From Microbotryomycetes sp. JL201 (lineage: Eukaryota; Basidiomycota; Microbotryomycetes): a stretch of DNA of 64,000 nt. Each line of letters opens with the position of its first letter. Position 1 is the stretch's first letter. Below, in pieces: positions 1 to 10,901 of the stretch. The position numbers and the translations under genes are program-made. Under the pieces are notes generated by a model that was not told the origin of the DNA, ran no database searches, and saw nothing but the letters and a program-made list of their open reading frames with translations. The stretch covers positions 124,001 through 188,000 of the forward strand of contig JAQYUZ010000011.1 in NCBI GenBank assembly GCA_033819885.1, written 5' to 3'.

Positions 1-2631
1 ACAGAGGGAACGACATTGACGCTCGCTTGGGCCAATGCCATCACGATCGGAACAATCATATTTTACGACCGTCCAAACTTGAATGATTGGATCACGGGTG
101 GCAGTATCAGTTTCGGCGATGGGTCCTCGTTAAGCGTCGGATCGCTCGCCAATGACGGTAGTGCAACCGTCGTGCGACTATCCAGCCCGGTCTCGACGTC
201 GTCACTCGTATTCACAATCACTTCCGTCAGCGACTCGACTACGTCGGCCGGCTTGGCAGAGATTGAAGTGTTTGCTCCAGGGTGGGTAGCAGGACTTCCA
301 ACCAGCAGCTCTATCGATTGCTAACGTAGAGTTCGCAGGTACAATGCTTCGCCAACGTCTGGCTCGGTTGCCCCGACACCGACGCCGAGCTTGTCAACGC
401 AGACGAACATTGCTCCTCTCGCCGTAGCATCCGCCTCTGCAGAGCAGCCGGCAACTCTGCAAACGGCGGACAAGGCTAATGACGGCTACGTTGACGGTTA
501 CGGCTATCAAGGCGGAGAAGGCATGTACTGGGAAGAAGTGAGTATCTCGAGTCGGTTCTGAGCGCACCATTCTGATGGCGAGCTTTGGTTTCAGTGGGCT
601 TCTGGCACCGGGGTAGGAACCACTTTGACGTTAACATGGCCGGCAGCGGCAACATTCTCGACCGTCATCTTGTACGACAGGCCAAACACGAACGACCAGA
701 TCATTTCTGGCACCCTCACGTTCGATGATGGAACCAGCGTCTCTTTCGGCCAGCTATTCAACGATGCCTCGCCGACCTATGTATTCTTGCCGAGTCAAAT
801 CACGTCTCGCACATTGACGATGACTGTGACGGGCATAAGCGACACGACGACTTCCGTTGGCTTGGCCGAGATTGAGGTTTACGGCACGCTGGCTACAGTG
901 TGAGTGTGCGACACCGCGTACGTCGGACGCGATGCTGAAATTTCATTCAGTGCCAGCGGCGCTATCTCTGCACAGACACCCGTTTCAACGAGCGTATCGA
1001 CGGCCTTCGTATCATCCGGAGCAGTTATACCCGGAGCGAGCACCTCCTCTGGGGTCTTAGCCTCGTCATCTGCTGGGCCGAGCTCTGCGGCGTCTGGATC
1101 GGCAAGCCCTGGACTGTCACTGTCCAGCTCTTCCCCTTCCTCTTCCTTGTCCGCGCCTTCCTCAAGGCAGCCTGTCAGCACAGCCATCTCTTCCAGCATG
1201 TCGTTTGGATCCATCTCGGCATCAGGGTCCGGCATCTACTCAAACGTATCTACTGCCTCATCCGCTCCATCTTCACGACCTTCGGCTGTCCCTCCTGCAT
1301 TGTCGAACACCTTGAGCTCGGTCCCGCCGTCGGCGTCCTCCGGCAGTGGCGTCAGCACAGGCTCGTCGTCAGTCTCAAGCTTCGACTCGGCCAGTGCGGC
1401 CTCGGTCAACTCACAGGCAAGCGCCTCTCAAGCAAGCGTTTCCCGTGCTAGTGCTTCGGTAGCGAGCGCTTCACAAGCGAGTGCTTCACAGGCGAGCGCT
1501 TCGCAGGCGAGTGCTTCGCGAGCAAGCGCATCGCAAGCTAGTGCCTCTCAGACGAGCGCTTCCGCGGCAAGTGCGTCTCAGGCATCCGCGTCCCAGGCAT
1601 CCGCGTCCCAGGCATCCGCGTCCCAGGCATCCGCGTCCCAGGTATCCGCGTCCCAGGCATCCGCTTCCCAGGCGAGCGCGTCCCTGGCGAGCGTGTCGCG
1701 TGCTAGTCAGTCAGCAGCGAGCGCATCGCAAGCATCTGCTTCTGCAGTGTCAGCCTCAGCAGCGTCCGCTTCTTTGGAGTCCGCCTCCCGTGCATCGGCG
1801 TCTGTGGCGTCTGCGTCTGTGGCGTCTGCGTCTATGGCTTCTGCGTCACAGGCCTCGGCATCATTGGCTTCGGCATCGCTTGCCTCAGCTTCTCGGATCT
1901 CGGCGTCACAAGCAGCTGCCTCGCAAGCTTCCGCGTCCCTCGCGTCTGTGGCAAGTGCCAGCGCAGCCAGCATTGCTTCTGCACTGAGCGTCAGTGCAGC
2001 GAGTGCAGCCAGCGTCGCCTCTGCTTCGAGCGCGTCTGTTCTCTCAGCCTCGCTTGCTTCGGTCTCGCGTGCTTCAGCCTCAGCCGCCAGCACATCTTCT
2101 ACTCGAGCGCCATCGCCAACTGCACCAGCTTCGACGCCAACCGTCACCGCGCCAAGCAACAGCAACATTGCGCCGCTCGCGACAGCCACGGCTTCATCAT
2201 GGCGCGCGTCATCACCACCTCGAGGCGTCAACGACAACCGGATCGGAGGCGTCGATGCTCTCGGCTTCGGCGACGCAAGTCAGGAGTGGTCGACCGGCAA
2301 CTCTGCAACCCCTGCATGGATTCAGCTGAACTGGCCGTCTTACTATGTCATGAAGAGCGTTTATCTGTACGCACCCAAAAACTCGTTGACACGGATCCGA
2401 CGAGGCTACTTGACGTTCAGTGACGGATCAACAATCGACGTTACGCAACAATTGTCGCAGTCCGGCACTGCAGTCAGTTTAGGCAATGGCAAAGTCTCGA
2501 CTTCGGTCAGATTCACAATCACAGACACGGGCTTCTCCAGCGGCCCAGTCGGCTTGGCAGAGATCAAGGTGTTCAACGCGCCAATCATAACTTGTAACTG
2601 GTGGGACGTGCTTTGTTTGCTGGGCATCTAG
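1..2631 (+). CDS. Secreted Ser/Ala-repeat protein with galactose-binding-like domains (5' end outside window)
   Basis: Only the 3' part is present. Three beta-sandwich domains can be read: one already running at base 1 (to about 290), one at about 405-900 and one at about 2160-2590. Each carries the signature YDRPN or YAPKN, then a glycine/aspartate 'DGSS' turn, and ends in VGLAEIEVY or close to it. This is the pattern of fungal discoidin-like domains often attached to PIG-L deacetylases (catalogued, from memory, as DUF7402). Short introns lie near 290-350, 540-594 and 902-952. Between the second and third domains is about 400 residues made almost only of Ser and Ala, with SASQA units. The C-terminus has a Cys pair (CNWWDVLC) resembling that of the related gene at 49.9-54.8 kb. 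By analogy, a PIG-L catalytic domain may lie upstream of the window. Cell surface or secreted location is inferred. Confidence 0.75.
1400..1965 (+). repeat. Coding Ser/Ala minisatellite (SASQA units)
   Basis: The DNA is an in-frame degenerate array of 12-15 base units encoding Ser-Ala-Ser-Gln-Ala and variants. At about 1575-1665 a 15-base unit (gcatccgcgtcccag) is repeated almost perfectly five to six times, which points to recent slippage or unequal exchange. Such arrays usually encode an extended, O-mannosylated stalk. Confidence 0.85.
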
Positions 2632-2710
2632 TTGTTGTCCCTCCCACGGCCGTCTTGTGTATAGCGCATCATTCTACATTGCATGCAATCTTGATACCCC
2701 GTCTATTTAT

Positions 2711-4237
2711 CTATTGTTTGTGAATCATTCGCGTGTGCGCTCGTTGGTATTGGACGGGAACATTGACGGCGACGCCAAGCTCTTGAGCCCAATCGAAGAC
2801 GAGGTCTGCATGTCTGAGAAATTCCCGTGCGACGGTGACGACATCAGAGGCGCCAGCTTGCAAGATCTCTTCCGCCTGTTTGCCACTCGTGATGAGGCCG
2901 ACAGAAGATATCGTGATGTTGTCCTCAGGAGACAAAGACTCTTTGAGGGCTTGTGCCAGAGGAACTTGGTATCCAGGTCCAACTTTGATTTTCTGGTGCA
3001 CGTCGAGACCGCCTGACGAAGCATCGACGAGCACGACGCCGTGCTTGGCGAGCTCCTTTGTCAACATTTTGCTCTGCTCGATACCCCACGAGATCCAGTT
3101 CCCGTCCGCATCTTTCTCGCCATGCTCGTGGTGGTCCGTGGCCGAGATCCTTACCCAGACTTGCTTCTCGGGCGACAGTGTTTCACGGGTGATGTCGACA
3201 ATCTCTAGAGCCAGACGCATGCGATTCTCACTGCACCGCTTTTTTGTCAGCCAATGTACCATATCATTAAAAAGGATGCATGGACTTACAGCGAGCCGCC
3301 GTATTTGTCCGTGCGTTTGTTTGAAAGTGGAGATAAAAACTCGTGCACTGTCGAGCATAGAGTGAGTAGCCGCGGAGTGTACAGCGTCCATCAACTTACG
3401 GAGATATCCATGCGCGCAATGACACTCGACGAGATCCACACCCGCTTCGTCAGCACGTTTCACCGCGTCGCGCCAGGCTTTTTTAAAAGTCTCGATATCT
3501 TCGAGCGTCATCTCGACAGGGTCGGGATAATCATCATCTTTAAAGGAGATTGGTGAAGGGGCCCAAACGTCCGACCATCCGTTGCCTTGACCGACAGTGG
3601 CGATATTCTTCGGCGCGTTATTTCCTAGGAGATTGTAATTGACCCAAGGCGCTACTGTGCTTGCCTTTCGGCCCGCGTGTGCCAACTGAATGGCAGCTTT
3701 GGCACCTTGAGCCTTGATGAAGCTAAAGATTGGCTTCATAGCGTCTCGGTGTTCGTCGGACCAGATGCCGGAGTCCTCAGGCGAAATCCGGCCGTTGGGC
3801 AAGACTGACGTCGCCTCCATCATGACAACGGCAGCTATCGAGGCGCGGAATAATTGAGGAAGCCAGGAATAATATGTACGAAATGTACAAAATGAATCGA
3901 TGGACGACATTCAAGCGTTAGAATTATTCAAATCGGATAGGGCCAAGGTGGACGACTAACCTCCTCGGGCAGCCATTGTGCCCAAATGTACAAGATGCCA
4001 GGGCGTGGGCATGCCATTGTCTGAAGAATACTGGCACATTGGTGCAACGAAGATTCGATTCTTGAACTCCTGGCCTCCAATTCTGATTGGTGTGAATAGC
4101 TTTGGTGCATTGTCGTTCTGTGTGAACTGATCTTTGGGCAGAAGTGTACCTGGCGAAGGTTTTGCGAGTGGGTAGAACACGTCCGAATCCGGCACGCGCG
4201 CCTGCGCTGGCGACTGATACTTCGGGTCGATCGGCAT
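2711..4237 (-). CDS. Old Yellow Enzyme-type NAD(P)H:flavin oxidoreductase (YqjM-like)
   Basis: An FMN-dependent ene-reductase of about 429 residues in four exons (4237-3961, 3834-3400, 3347-3290, 3230-2711), all joined by GT-AG introns with good phase. Visible family marks are APMCQYSS near residue 70 (the Cys typical of the YqjM-like class), [14 protein letters not shown], the HCAHGYL pair of histidines, [11 protein letters not shown] after the second splice, and the C-terminal phosphate-binding stretch ending VAREFLR. The N-terminus has about 45 residues before the barrel starts ([10 protein letters not shown]). These enzymes reduce activated C=C bonds using NAD(P)H; the natural substrate cannot be told from sequence. 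Start chosen at the first ATG in the open frame. The 3' end converges on the preceding gene with a 79-base gap. Confidence 0.9.
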
Positions 4238-4706
4238 GGCTGGTGCGGACTGTCCTTGCGAGGGCGACTGGGACGAGATACGATGAAGAAAGAACGGTCA
4301 AAAGGGGCCCGGGTCGGACGCGTCCTTGGCGGATTCGCTCTTCGGTGACGAACCCTCCCCGCTTGGTCAGCACCTCGCTATGACGCAACACCGAACCCCA
4401 ATCCAGAAAGAGGCGTCGAAGAACAAATTTTCAATGCAAGTGATCAGGTCACTGGGCACAAGCGGGAAAGAAAACAAAAATATGTATCACGTGATTCGAA
4501 CCAAGTGTCATGAAAGAAAGCGGGCGGAAAGAATTGGGGACACCGTACATTCCCGTGAACTAATGCGCTGGAAAGCTCGACGCTGCGTGTACCCGTGAAG
4601 CGAGACGAATCATTTCACGCGGGCGGGGGTCGAACGATCACACATTTCCGCCACTTTCTCTCGCAGTACGAGATCATTCTTTGTCAGGCGACTCGCAACA
4701 CCATCA
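4238..4706. promoter_or_regulatory. Shared upstream region of two divergent genes
   Basis: This 469-base stretch separates the divergent Old Yellow Enzyme and membrane-protein genes and presumably holds both promoters. It contains a CACGTG palindrome near 4488. I see no gene in it. Confidence 0.4.
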
Positions 4707-5564
4707 ATGGCAACTGTTGAGAGTATAGCACAGCGGCCTGCTGTCCATCAGTCGCCGCTGTGGATCCGGGCATGGTTCCTGTTGTCGACGCTGCTCGTCA
4801 TCTGGGACTTTGGGTACATATTCCTCAGGCAAGTCCTCTGCCTTTCACCTCAGAGGCTTAAGTAATCGATCTACGCCATCCCGTGCATCCCGGGCCATAC
4901 GACGACACAGCCTGCGCGGGGAAGTTGGCTGATGGGCTAATCTGTCGAGCAGGCCTCGTTCGATGAAGGGGGGTGACCTGTTCTGGCTGTGGGCACCATA
5001 CGAACTGTATGGTCAGGTCGACGCCGTCTATTCTCGACGATTCTTTGAGCAAGGCAACGGCTTCACGTCCGCACAGGGCTTGCTGAACGTTGTCGAGTCG
5101 ATTCTCAATTTTGCCTACCTGGGGCTTGAAGCCAACAAATCGCCAATCGCTGTACTTGTCGGGTTCACTACCGTGCTCCTCACCTTCTGGGTCAGATTTG
5201 AGAACCGATGGGCGATGCTCACAACCCGAACTTACATGATGCTTTGCAGAAAACCGTGTTGTATTGGCTTCAGGATCAGCAATGCGGGTGGTGTCTGACG
5301 TGAGCGAATCGCGGTCAATGTTTGTGTGGCGCTAGACTGACTTTGTCTCACTTCAGTGGGCACAACGACCGCGGAAAGTGGTGGCTGCTTTTCGCCATCC
5401 CGAACGGTTTTTGGTTGGTCGCTCCGTGAGTGCCCTAGCAGAGCAAAGGCGAATGGTCGCGATCTCGCCCTGACGATGTGATCTTCAGGTTAGCCATCGC
5501 TTGCGTCTTCGGCGCCGAACTTGCGCAGGGTCTTCGTTTTGGTGCCAAAGCAAAAGTGCTGTAA
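4707..5564 (+). CDS. Small polytopic membrane protein, EXPERA-like (conserved fungal)
   Basis: Five exons encode a protein of about 180 residues with four likely membrane helices. Recognisable segments are WFLLSTLLVIWDFGYIFLR, then GGDLFWLWAPYELYGQVD, an NVVESILNFAYLGLE helix, KTVLYWLQDQQCGWC, and GHNDRGKWWLLFAIPNGFW. This order matches a conserved fungal family related to EXPERA/emopamil-binding membrane proteins, sometimes mislabelled as transcription factors. The first intron (4829-4952) begins with GC (ag|gcaagt) rather than GT; the frame only continues (FLRPRSMKGG) with that donor. Stop TAA at 5562-5564. Substrate and organelle are unknown; endoplasmic reticulum is a reasonable guess. 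Confidence 0.7.
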
Positions 5565-5853
5565 TTTACTCTGAGCCCATGCCGGATGTCAGCCGTCGAA
5601 GCTCTGGTGTCGGTCCCTTCGCGTCGGCATATGTTGGCACGCCTCGAGGCGGTCTTTATGCCCGAAAAAACCAACGTTTGTGTTGTATGTCTCAGAGGGC
5701 TCCAATTGCATCAAATTTGCACTTCATCGCACACTCGGATGACACCTCGCGTCGGTCTCTCGTCACTCACCACTGCTTGTGTCCGTGCACGCAGCCTCAT
5801 TCGATCGCGCAGGCTCGACCCAGAAAGTCTCTTCCTTTTACCCATCCTTCGCC

Positions 5854-7412
5854 ATGCCGTACGTTGATCTGCCTAAATCAATTTCTTTATACTTTGAAAG
5901 GCACGGAAACAATCCAAGATTGCCGACGTTGTTAGTCATGGCGCCGTCTTGGCTGGATCTGTCGTTCTGCAAAGACAGCCTTTTGCACCACGAGGGCCTA
6001 AGAAAGAAATACAACATTCTTGGGCTGGAACTTCGAGGTCACGGCAGATCGACTGGCCCGTTCTCGGCCAAATACGATCACTTTGTCGGTGCAGCAGAGC
6101 TAGGTGAGGGACATCTTGTACTAATTACAAACCTGTCTCTGATGACTGATTGCAGCGCTCCTCATGAGCAAGCTTGATCTTCCCCCTTGCCACATGTTCG
6201 CCACCGGAGCGTTTGCATGCGCAGTCGTGTTCAAATTCAGCTTAATCTTTCCCTCTCTCGTTCTTTCCTTGGCTCTTGTCGGCGCAAGAAGCCTTTTTGC
6301 CGAGCCGACCAACAAACAGATTCTTCAAGAGTTGACATCGTGAGTGCACGTTCTCCCTTTCGATGACTCTCAGAGAATAAATCCTCATTCTCAGTGCTTT
6401 GGCGGAGCCGGTCGATGAGGAAGAGTTCAACGAGGAAAGTCCCTTCGGACCGCAATTGGAACATAGACTTACATGACCTCACACTTAACCAGGCTCTTGA
6501 GTCTCGTGCGATGCTCTACCTCACCGAGCCTGATGCATACCCAGACGTGGCAGACCAGATCATGGGCGTCTTTCTGAAACGTTACGGGCCAGACAACCTC
6601 GTCAAGATGCTTGAGGTTTCATTGACAAATCATCGAGTATGTCTTGTGGTCCCTTCCTGTCGCCGCTGACCTTGTATTTCTACCAAAGCACCCGAAACTC
6701 ATACCAGAGCACGCTGGCATCATTGAGCAGCCAGTCCTCTTGATGCATGTGCGTGTCCGTTTCTGAAGGATAGGACAGCGGGCTAGGCTGAGATTTATTC
6801 GTCCTTGTTAAGGGAACGGAAGATCTTGTCTTTCCCATTGACGCTGTTCTCGAAGTAAAAGATGCCCTCGTGAACGCTGCAGAAGTGACTTTCGTAGCTG
6901 TGAAAGGCAAGTAATGATTGACAACGCCGATGAAAGCATCCAAATTCTGATCTTGTCTTTCAGGCGGTCCACATCTCTGCTTTCTCACGCACGCCGATGA
7001 GGTGGTTCCAAACGTGCAGAGGTTCTTCCTCGGCCATGCCAGTCTCAATTCGCTGCCAATCGAAATCAATTTTGAAGACGCTCTATCTCGCTTGGCCAAG
7101 ATTGACCCTTCAGTCTCGTCCAGAGACGCTTCGGATCCAGAATCTTTCAGCTTGCTCGCCCAGGAGGAGATTGCGTACGCTCAGGCGCTCATCGACAAAT
7201 ATTCCATCCTCGAGAAAGACGGGCGGAAGTACCACCTTGGCGACGGTCCGGATGCATGGACGTTTTCGACCCGCCACGAGTACACGCATAGGCATGCCGA
7301 GGACAAGCTCACAGAGCGACGACCATCGCTCGTCGATGAAATTGTTGTCATCGACTACGAAGAGGGTTCCAAGAGTCGCCGCGCGTCCGTGATGGTCGAA
7401 CGGCGCTTTTGA
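5854..7412 (+). CDS. Alpha/beta-hydrolase-fold protein, nucleophile apparently missing
   Basis: A protein of roughly 390 residues in several exons starting MPYVDLPKS. The fold is visible from LLVMAPSW, LELRGHGRSTGP (the usual strand-4 region), a helix after strand 5, VLLMHAEKDLVFP near the acid position, and GGPHLCFLTHADE containing the probable catalytic His. Where the family has G-x-S-x-G, this protein reads ATGAFAC, so the catalytic serine appears replaced by glycine. About 110 extra residues follow the His and are charged. One intron (6435-6492) begins GAAAGT instead of GTAAGT; splicing there is needed to avoid a TGA and keep the ALESRAMLYL frame. It may be a non-enzymatic binding protein or a decaying gene; the rest of the frame is intact. 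Confidence 0.7.
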
Positions 7413-7511
7413 TGCTGAGTAGTCGAAAAACCACCGTTCTGTGCGGTTCGAGTCTTTTTGACAATAACACGTTTTTTGAAAACATTTTATCTACTCATAA
7501 GTACGCTTCTC

Positions 7512-8771
7512 TTACCTTGGCGACCTCGAATCACGACGAGGAGGCGAACGAGAGCGAGGGCGCTCGTACTCTCGCTCGTCGCGACGGGGAGGATCGCGGT
7601 CATCACGACGGGGCTCACGGTCATCGTAACGGGGGCGATCGCGGTAGTCATCCCGCCTGTAATCGTCACGCGGAGGAGGGCGAGACTCGCGCTGGCGAGC
7701 AAAACACGTCAGTTCGCACCCCGCTGGTGTCCACTCTGTGAAACGCACAACTTCGTCGATGTAGACCTTTGAGCCCTGCAGCTCTGTGCGGTCCATCTTG
7801 TCGAGCGCGTAGTCTGCGTCTCGCCTATCGGGATATGTTACATAACCCACCGCTGACCAGCCAAAAGTTAGCGCGTGTGAGGTCATTCGGCAGGGCCATG
7901 CACCGCTCACTGGGGTCGTCGCGGTCGACGTCTGCCGAAGAGACAAACCCAGCTTGGCGAGCAAAGTCTTTGAGGTCCTGTGTCGAGGGAGTGCACGCGA
8001 TGTGTCGATCAGTTTTCGTGTTCGTCCGCCTTTGCGTCGTATCGCACAGCGATCGGCTTGAGCAACGGCCGGCCAACCCTCTCCCTCGTCCTCTTCGTCA
8101 GTCGACGCCGAGTGTCTGGATCGCGAATGACCGGTCTGTGGGAAGGCAATAGACCCTCTCGCGTAGCGGAGACTGCCGGAGAAAGCACGAGGCGCTCACC
8201 TGCCATGAAGTGCCCGGGTTCAAGTTTGACACCTTGAGCCTGTAACCACTGCGAGGTCCTCCGCGGGGAGGGTAATCGCGTCGAGGAGGTGGAGGTCCGC
8301 CGTAGCCACGGTCATACCCGCGTCCGCCATAGCCTCCTGCGTATCCTCCAGTAGGGGGAGCACGGAGGGGTTTGGGAGGCAAAGCATATTCGACGATCAG
8401 GCTGTTGGTAGCAAGTCGACATCAGCCATTGTGGTCACGCGAGTCGAGGGGCCGAACTGACCGGTTCTCCTTGAAATCAGAATTGTGTTTTTCTGCAACG
8501 GCGCGCTCGGCGTCCTTGTTGTTCCAATAGATGGTTGTCAGCATGTCTTTCTTCGCTGGTAGCGACTGGCGTCTCGACGCTAGCCTTTAACGATTGCCTG
8601 CGAACGCACCTCGAGCTGCTCAAACTCGACGAACGCAAAGCCTTGCATCATGCGAACGTCAACAATCTTGCCTTCAAAAATGCTCTCGACCTCTTCGCGG
8701 GTGACATCCTGCGGCAGACGGCCGACGTAGAGGCGACGACCAGATGACATCTGCATGGCACGCAGCGGCAT
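7512..8771 (-). CDS. SR-type splicing factor with two RRMs and an RS-like tail
   Basis: The protein starts at or next to RRM1: RRLYVGRLPQD (RNP2-like) and MQGFAFVEFEQLE (RNP1-like). A later exon gives DAERAVAEKHNSDFKENR followed, across an intron, by LIVEYALPP. A Gly/Arg/Tyr/Pro-rich linker (GGYGGRGYDRGYGG) leads to RRM2, seen as RLKVSNLNPGTSW, DLKDFARQAGFVSSADV and AVGYVTYPDRRDADYAL. The tail has DDYRRDD repeats ending SRSPPRRDSRSPR. The layout matches fungal SR/Npl3-like mRNA-binding proteins that act in splicing and mRNA export in the nucleus. The first in-frame ATG is at 8771; ATG at 8750 (MSSGRRLYVG) fits relatives better. Several 50-70 base introns interrupt it; one likely lies between VYIDEV and RESRPPP. 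Confidence 0.85.
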
Positions 8772-8999
8772 CAAGAAGGTGACAACAGCCAGAGCACGTC
8801 AGTCTCAGGAATAAACTGCACTTAGAATGTATGGCGGCGGCTCACAGTCGGGTTTGAGTTCGGTGCAAGAAGCGCAATCAGAGAAAGCTCGGCACTGCAG
8901 TGCAAGTGTCCATTGCCTCGAAAGATACCACCGAAAGCATTCAATTAAGAAAGAGAAGAGTGACTAATTTTCTGAGCTCCGAGCGTATCCGCATTTCGT

Positions 9000-10126
9000 T
9001 CAGTGACAGCCGCACGAACCTCCTGTCGGCTTTGCGGGCTTGGTAATCGTGATCGTAACAGTCTTGGTCTTGCTGCCGCCATGCGAAGGCGGCTTGCTGG
9101 TCGGCTTGGGCTCTGATTTCTTCGTTGTCGTTGGCTTGGGCTTTGGTTTCTTCGTTGTCGTTGGCTTGGGAGGCTTTGGCCAGTGGCTTGGACACTTGGA
9201 GCACTTTGGTGGCGGTGTCCAGGTTGATGGCGGCGCTGGAGACCCTCGTCAGCCCTTCTCTGTATACATTTAAATCACAGCTCGCCACTCACAGAACCAT
9301 GGGCACTTGATTGGCTCCCACTCTTTCGGCATCCAGTCCCATCCGATCGGGCAGATCCAGCCTTTTGGCGGCGCCCAGCCAATCTCACTAGCAACAGCGC
9401 TTGTCAGCTGGTGCAACCCCTTCATTGGTTGCACACTCACATTCCATACCACATCCAGCCACTTGGTATGCCGTGGGGACGACCGCGACCTCGCCAATCT
9501 ATTTTCCAGCCGTCTTTGCCACTGCCAGAGCACTTCCAAGATTTTCGAGGCCAGTGAGGGTGGTGCCAGCCAAGATCAAACCAAATGGAGGGGAACTTGA
9601 TGTCCATATCCACCGAAGGAACCCAGTATGAAGGAGGGACGAACCAGATGGCGATGTTGGAGCAAACGTCGAGCTCATACTTGGACGGGCGCCAGTGCAC
9701 GTGTGGTTTCCAGCCATGAGGCGGAGCCCAGCCTAGGTCTATGCCAAAGTAGAGCCAACCCGACGGCAGGTGGCTGGGGCAACCCCGGCCGTGGATGTCG
9801 AGCTCAAACCCGTCGCGACCAGAACCTGGATTCCGTGCCTCTCAGCCTTGAAGCTCAAGGCATCCGATCCAGCACGACTCACCGTCAGCGCGGAAGTCGC
9901 GTGGACACCAGCCAGCTTTGATTTTGTGCCAGTCTTTGTGCTTGTGGTGCCACGAACCGCCACCGATGCCGACATGGATGCCGCCGCCACCGAGCAATCT
10001 ATCGAGCAGACCGAATGTGCGAGGCTCGAGAGAACTGGCCGTCTCGGGACCTTCCGAGAGAGGCTCGGCAACGGTCGACACAACAACAGTTGCCACGAGA
10101 ATCAGCACAGACCGAAGGCGAACCAT
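9000..10126 (-). CDS. Trp-rich secreted protein with internal duplication and Lys/Thr/Pro tail
   Basis: I do not recognise a family. The protein begins MVRLRSVLILVATVVVSTVA, a clear signal peptide, followed by a short Gly/His/Lys stretch. The core is unusually rich in Trp, Pro, Gly and His and contains two copies of one unit: SGRDGFELDIHGRG, LPSGWLYFGIDLGWAPPHGW in the first, and SGKDGWKIDWRGRG, IPSGWMWYGIEIGWAPPKGW in the second, with a shorter FDLGWHHPHW between. After KCSKCPSHWPK comes a PTTTKKPKPK repeat tail ending GGSCGCH. Introns were placed at GT-AG sites that keep the repeat frame (for example the ones joining YGI/EIGWAPP and CPWF/SPPSTW). Length is about 300 residues. Likely secreted or wall-associated; binding of polysaccharide or a role as an effector are guesses. 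Confidence 0.7.
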
Positions 10127-10901
10127 GGCGCCTTGGGCTGTTGAACAAGAAAAAGAGCGTGTGTAGAGAAAGAGTGTGGGTTGCTGTAGGCTGACGCTTA
10201 TCAGCATATGCGGATACCGAGGGGCGCTTCAACTCACCACCAGGCAAATGAAATTTTGGAGACGAAGGGACAGAGACAGAGAGGAAGGCAGATGAAGGAG
10301 AAGAAGAGAGACAGCTGCTCATGGTTGGTCCTTTTGGTAGTGAACATACCTCAGTACACCGCATACGCGAACATCGGCAGCGAGTTCTGTCCGTCAAGCG
10401 TCTCGACGAGATCGTGAGTGGCGGCCCGAGAGGCATTTACGGAATGCACGTATCCATATTGCCGAGATGATACTACATCACCCTACCCAGCTTGGCACGT
10501 CATGCATTGTCTATATCTGGCAGGGTAGTCACTGTTTTGTACACAGCGAAGAGCAGACCTCATGGATCGCTGTACGCTTCAGGCGAAACAACTGAATGCT
10601 ATTTCTGGAGCGAGTACGAGTGGGCAACGAACGAAGCGAGAACATCGCACATACCTTTAGCACGGATCGTCGTCCCTTGCCGGCGACTTTGCGCGGTCCG
10701 CGCTCGGAACGTGCAGAGGAATGCTTACGGCGGGTCACTTACAACCTCTATGCAACCAAATGAATTATTACTGCTGTAGACGCATAGTCGGTTTACTTTC
10801 TCGATGACGTCGGCTAAGGCCGGTTCAATTGCCGAGCGCATCAGTCCCAATTTTGTATTTCGGTTACTCATCTACCCCGATCGCGACCACGTGCGAACAT
10901 C
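10127..10901. other. Intergenic region, divergent promoters
   Basis: The 775 bases lie between the divergent secreted-protein and carrier genes. Open frames here are short and show no family pattern. I see no RNA gene. Confidence 0.4.

Noticed and set aside
1707-2237. Long Asp/Glu/Ala-rich frame on the minus strand
   Set aside because: It is the mirror of the Ser/Ala repeat array, which stays open in several frames because of its composition.
4485-4505. Reverse B-box-like gattcgaacc
   Set aside because: No pairing T-stem and no other tRNA arm on the minus strand.
7441-7460. B-box-like ggttcgagtc, possible tRNA gene
   Set aside because: The flanking bases do not form a T-stem and no A box or acceptor stem lies upstream; it is in the 3' flank of the hydrolase.
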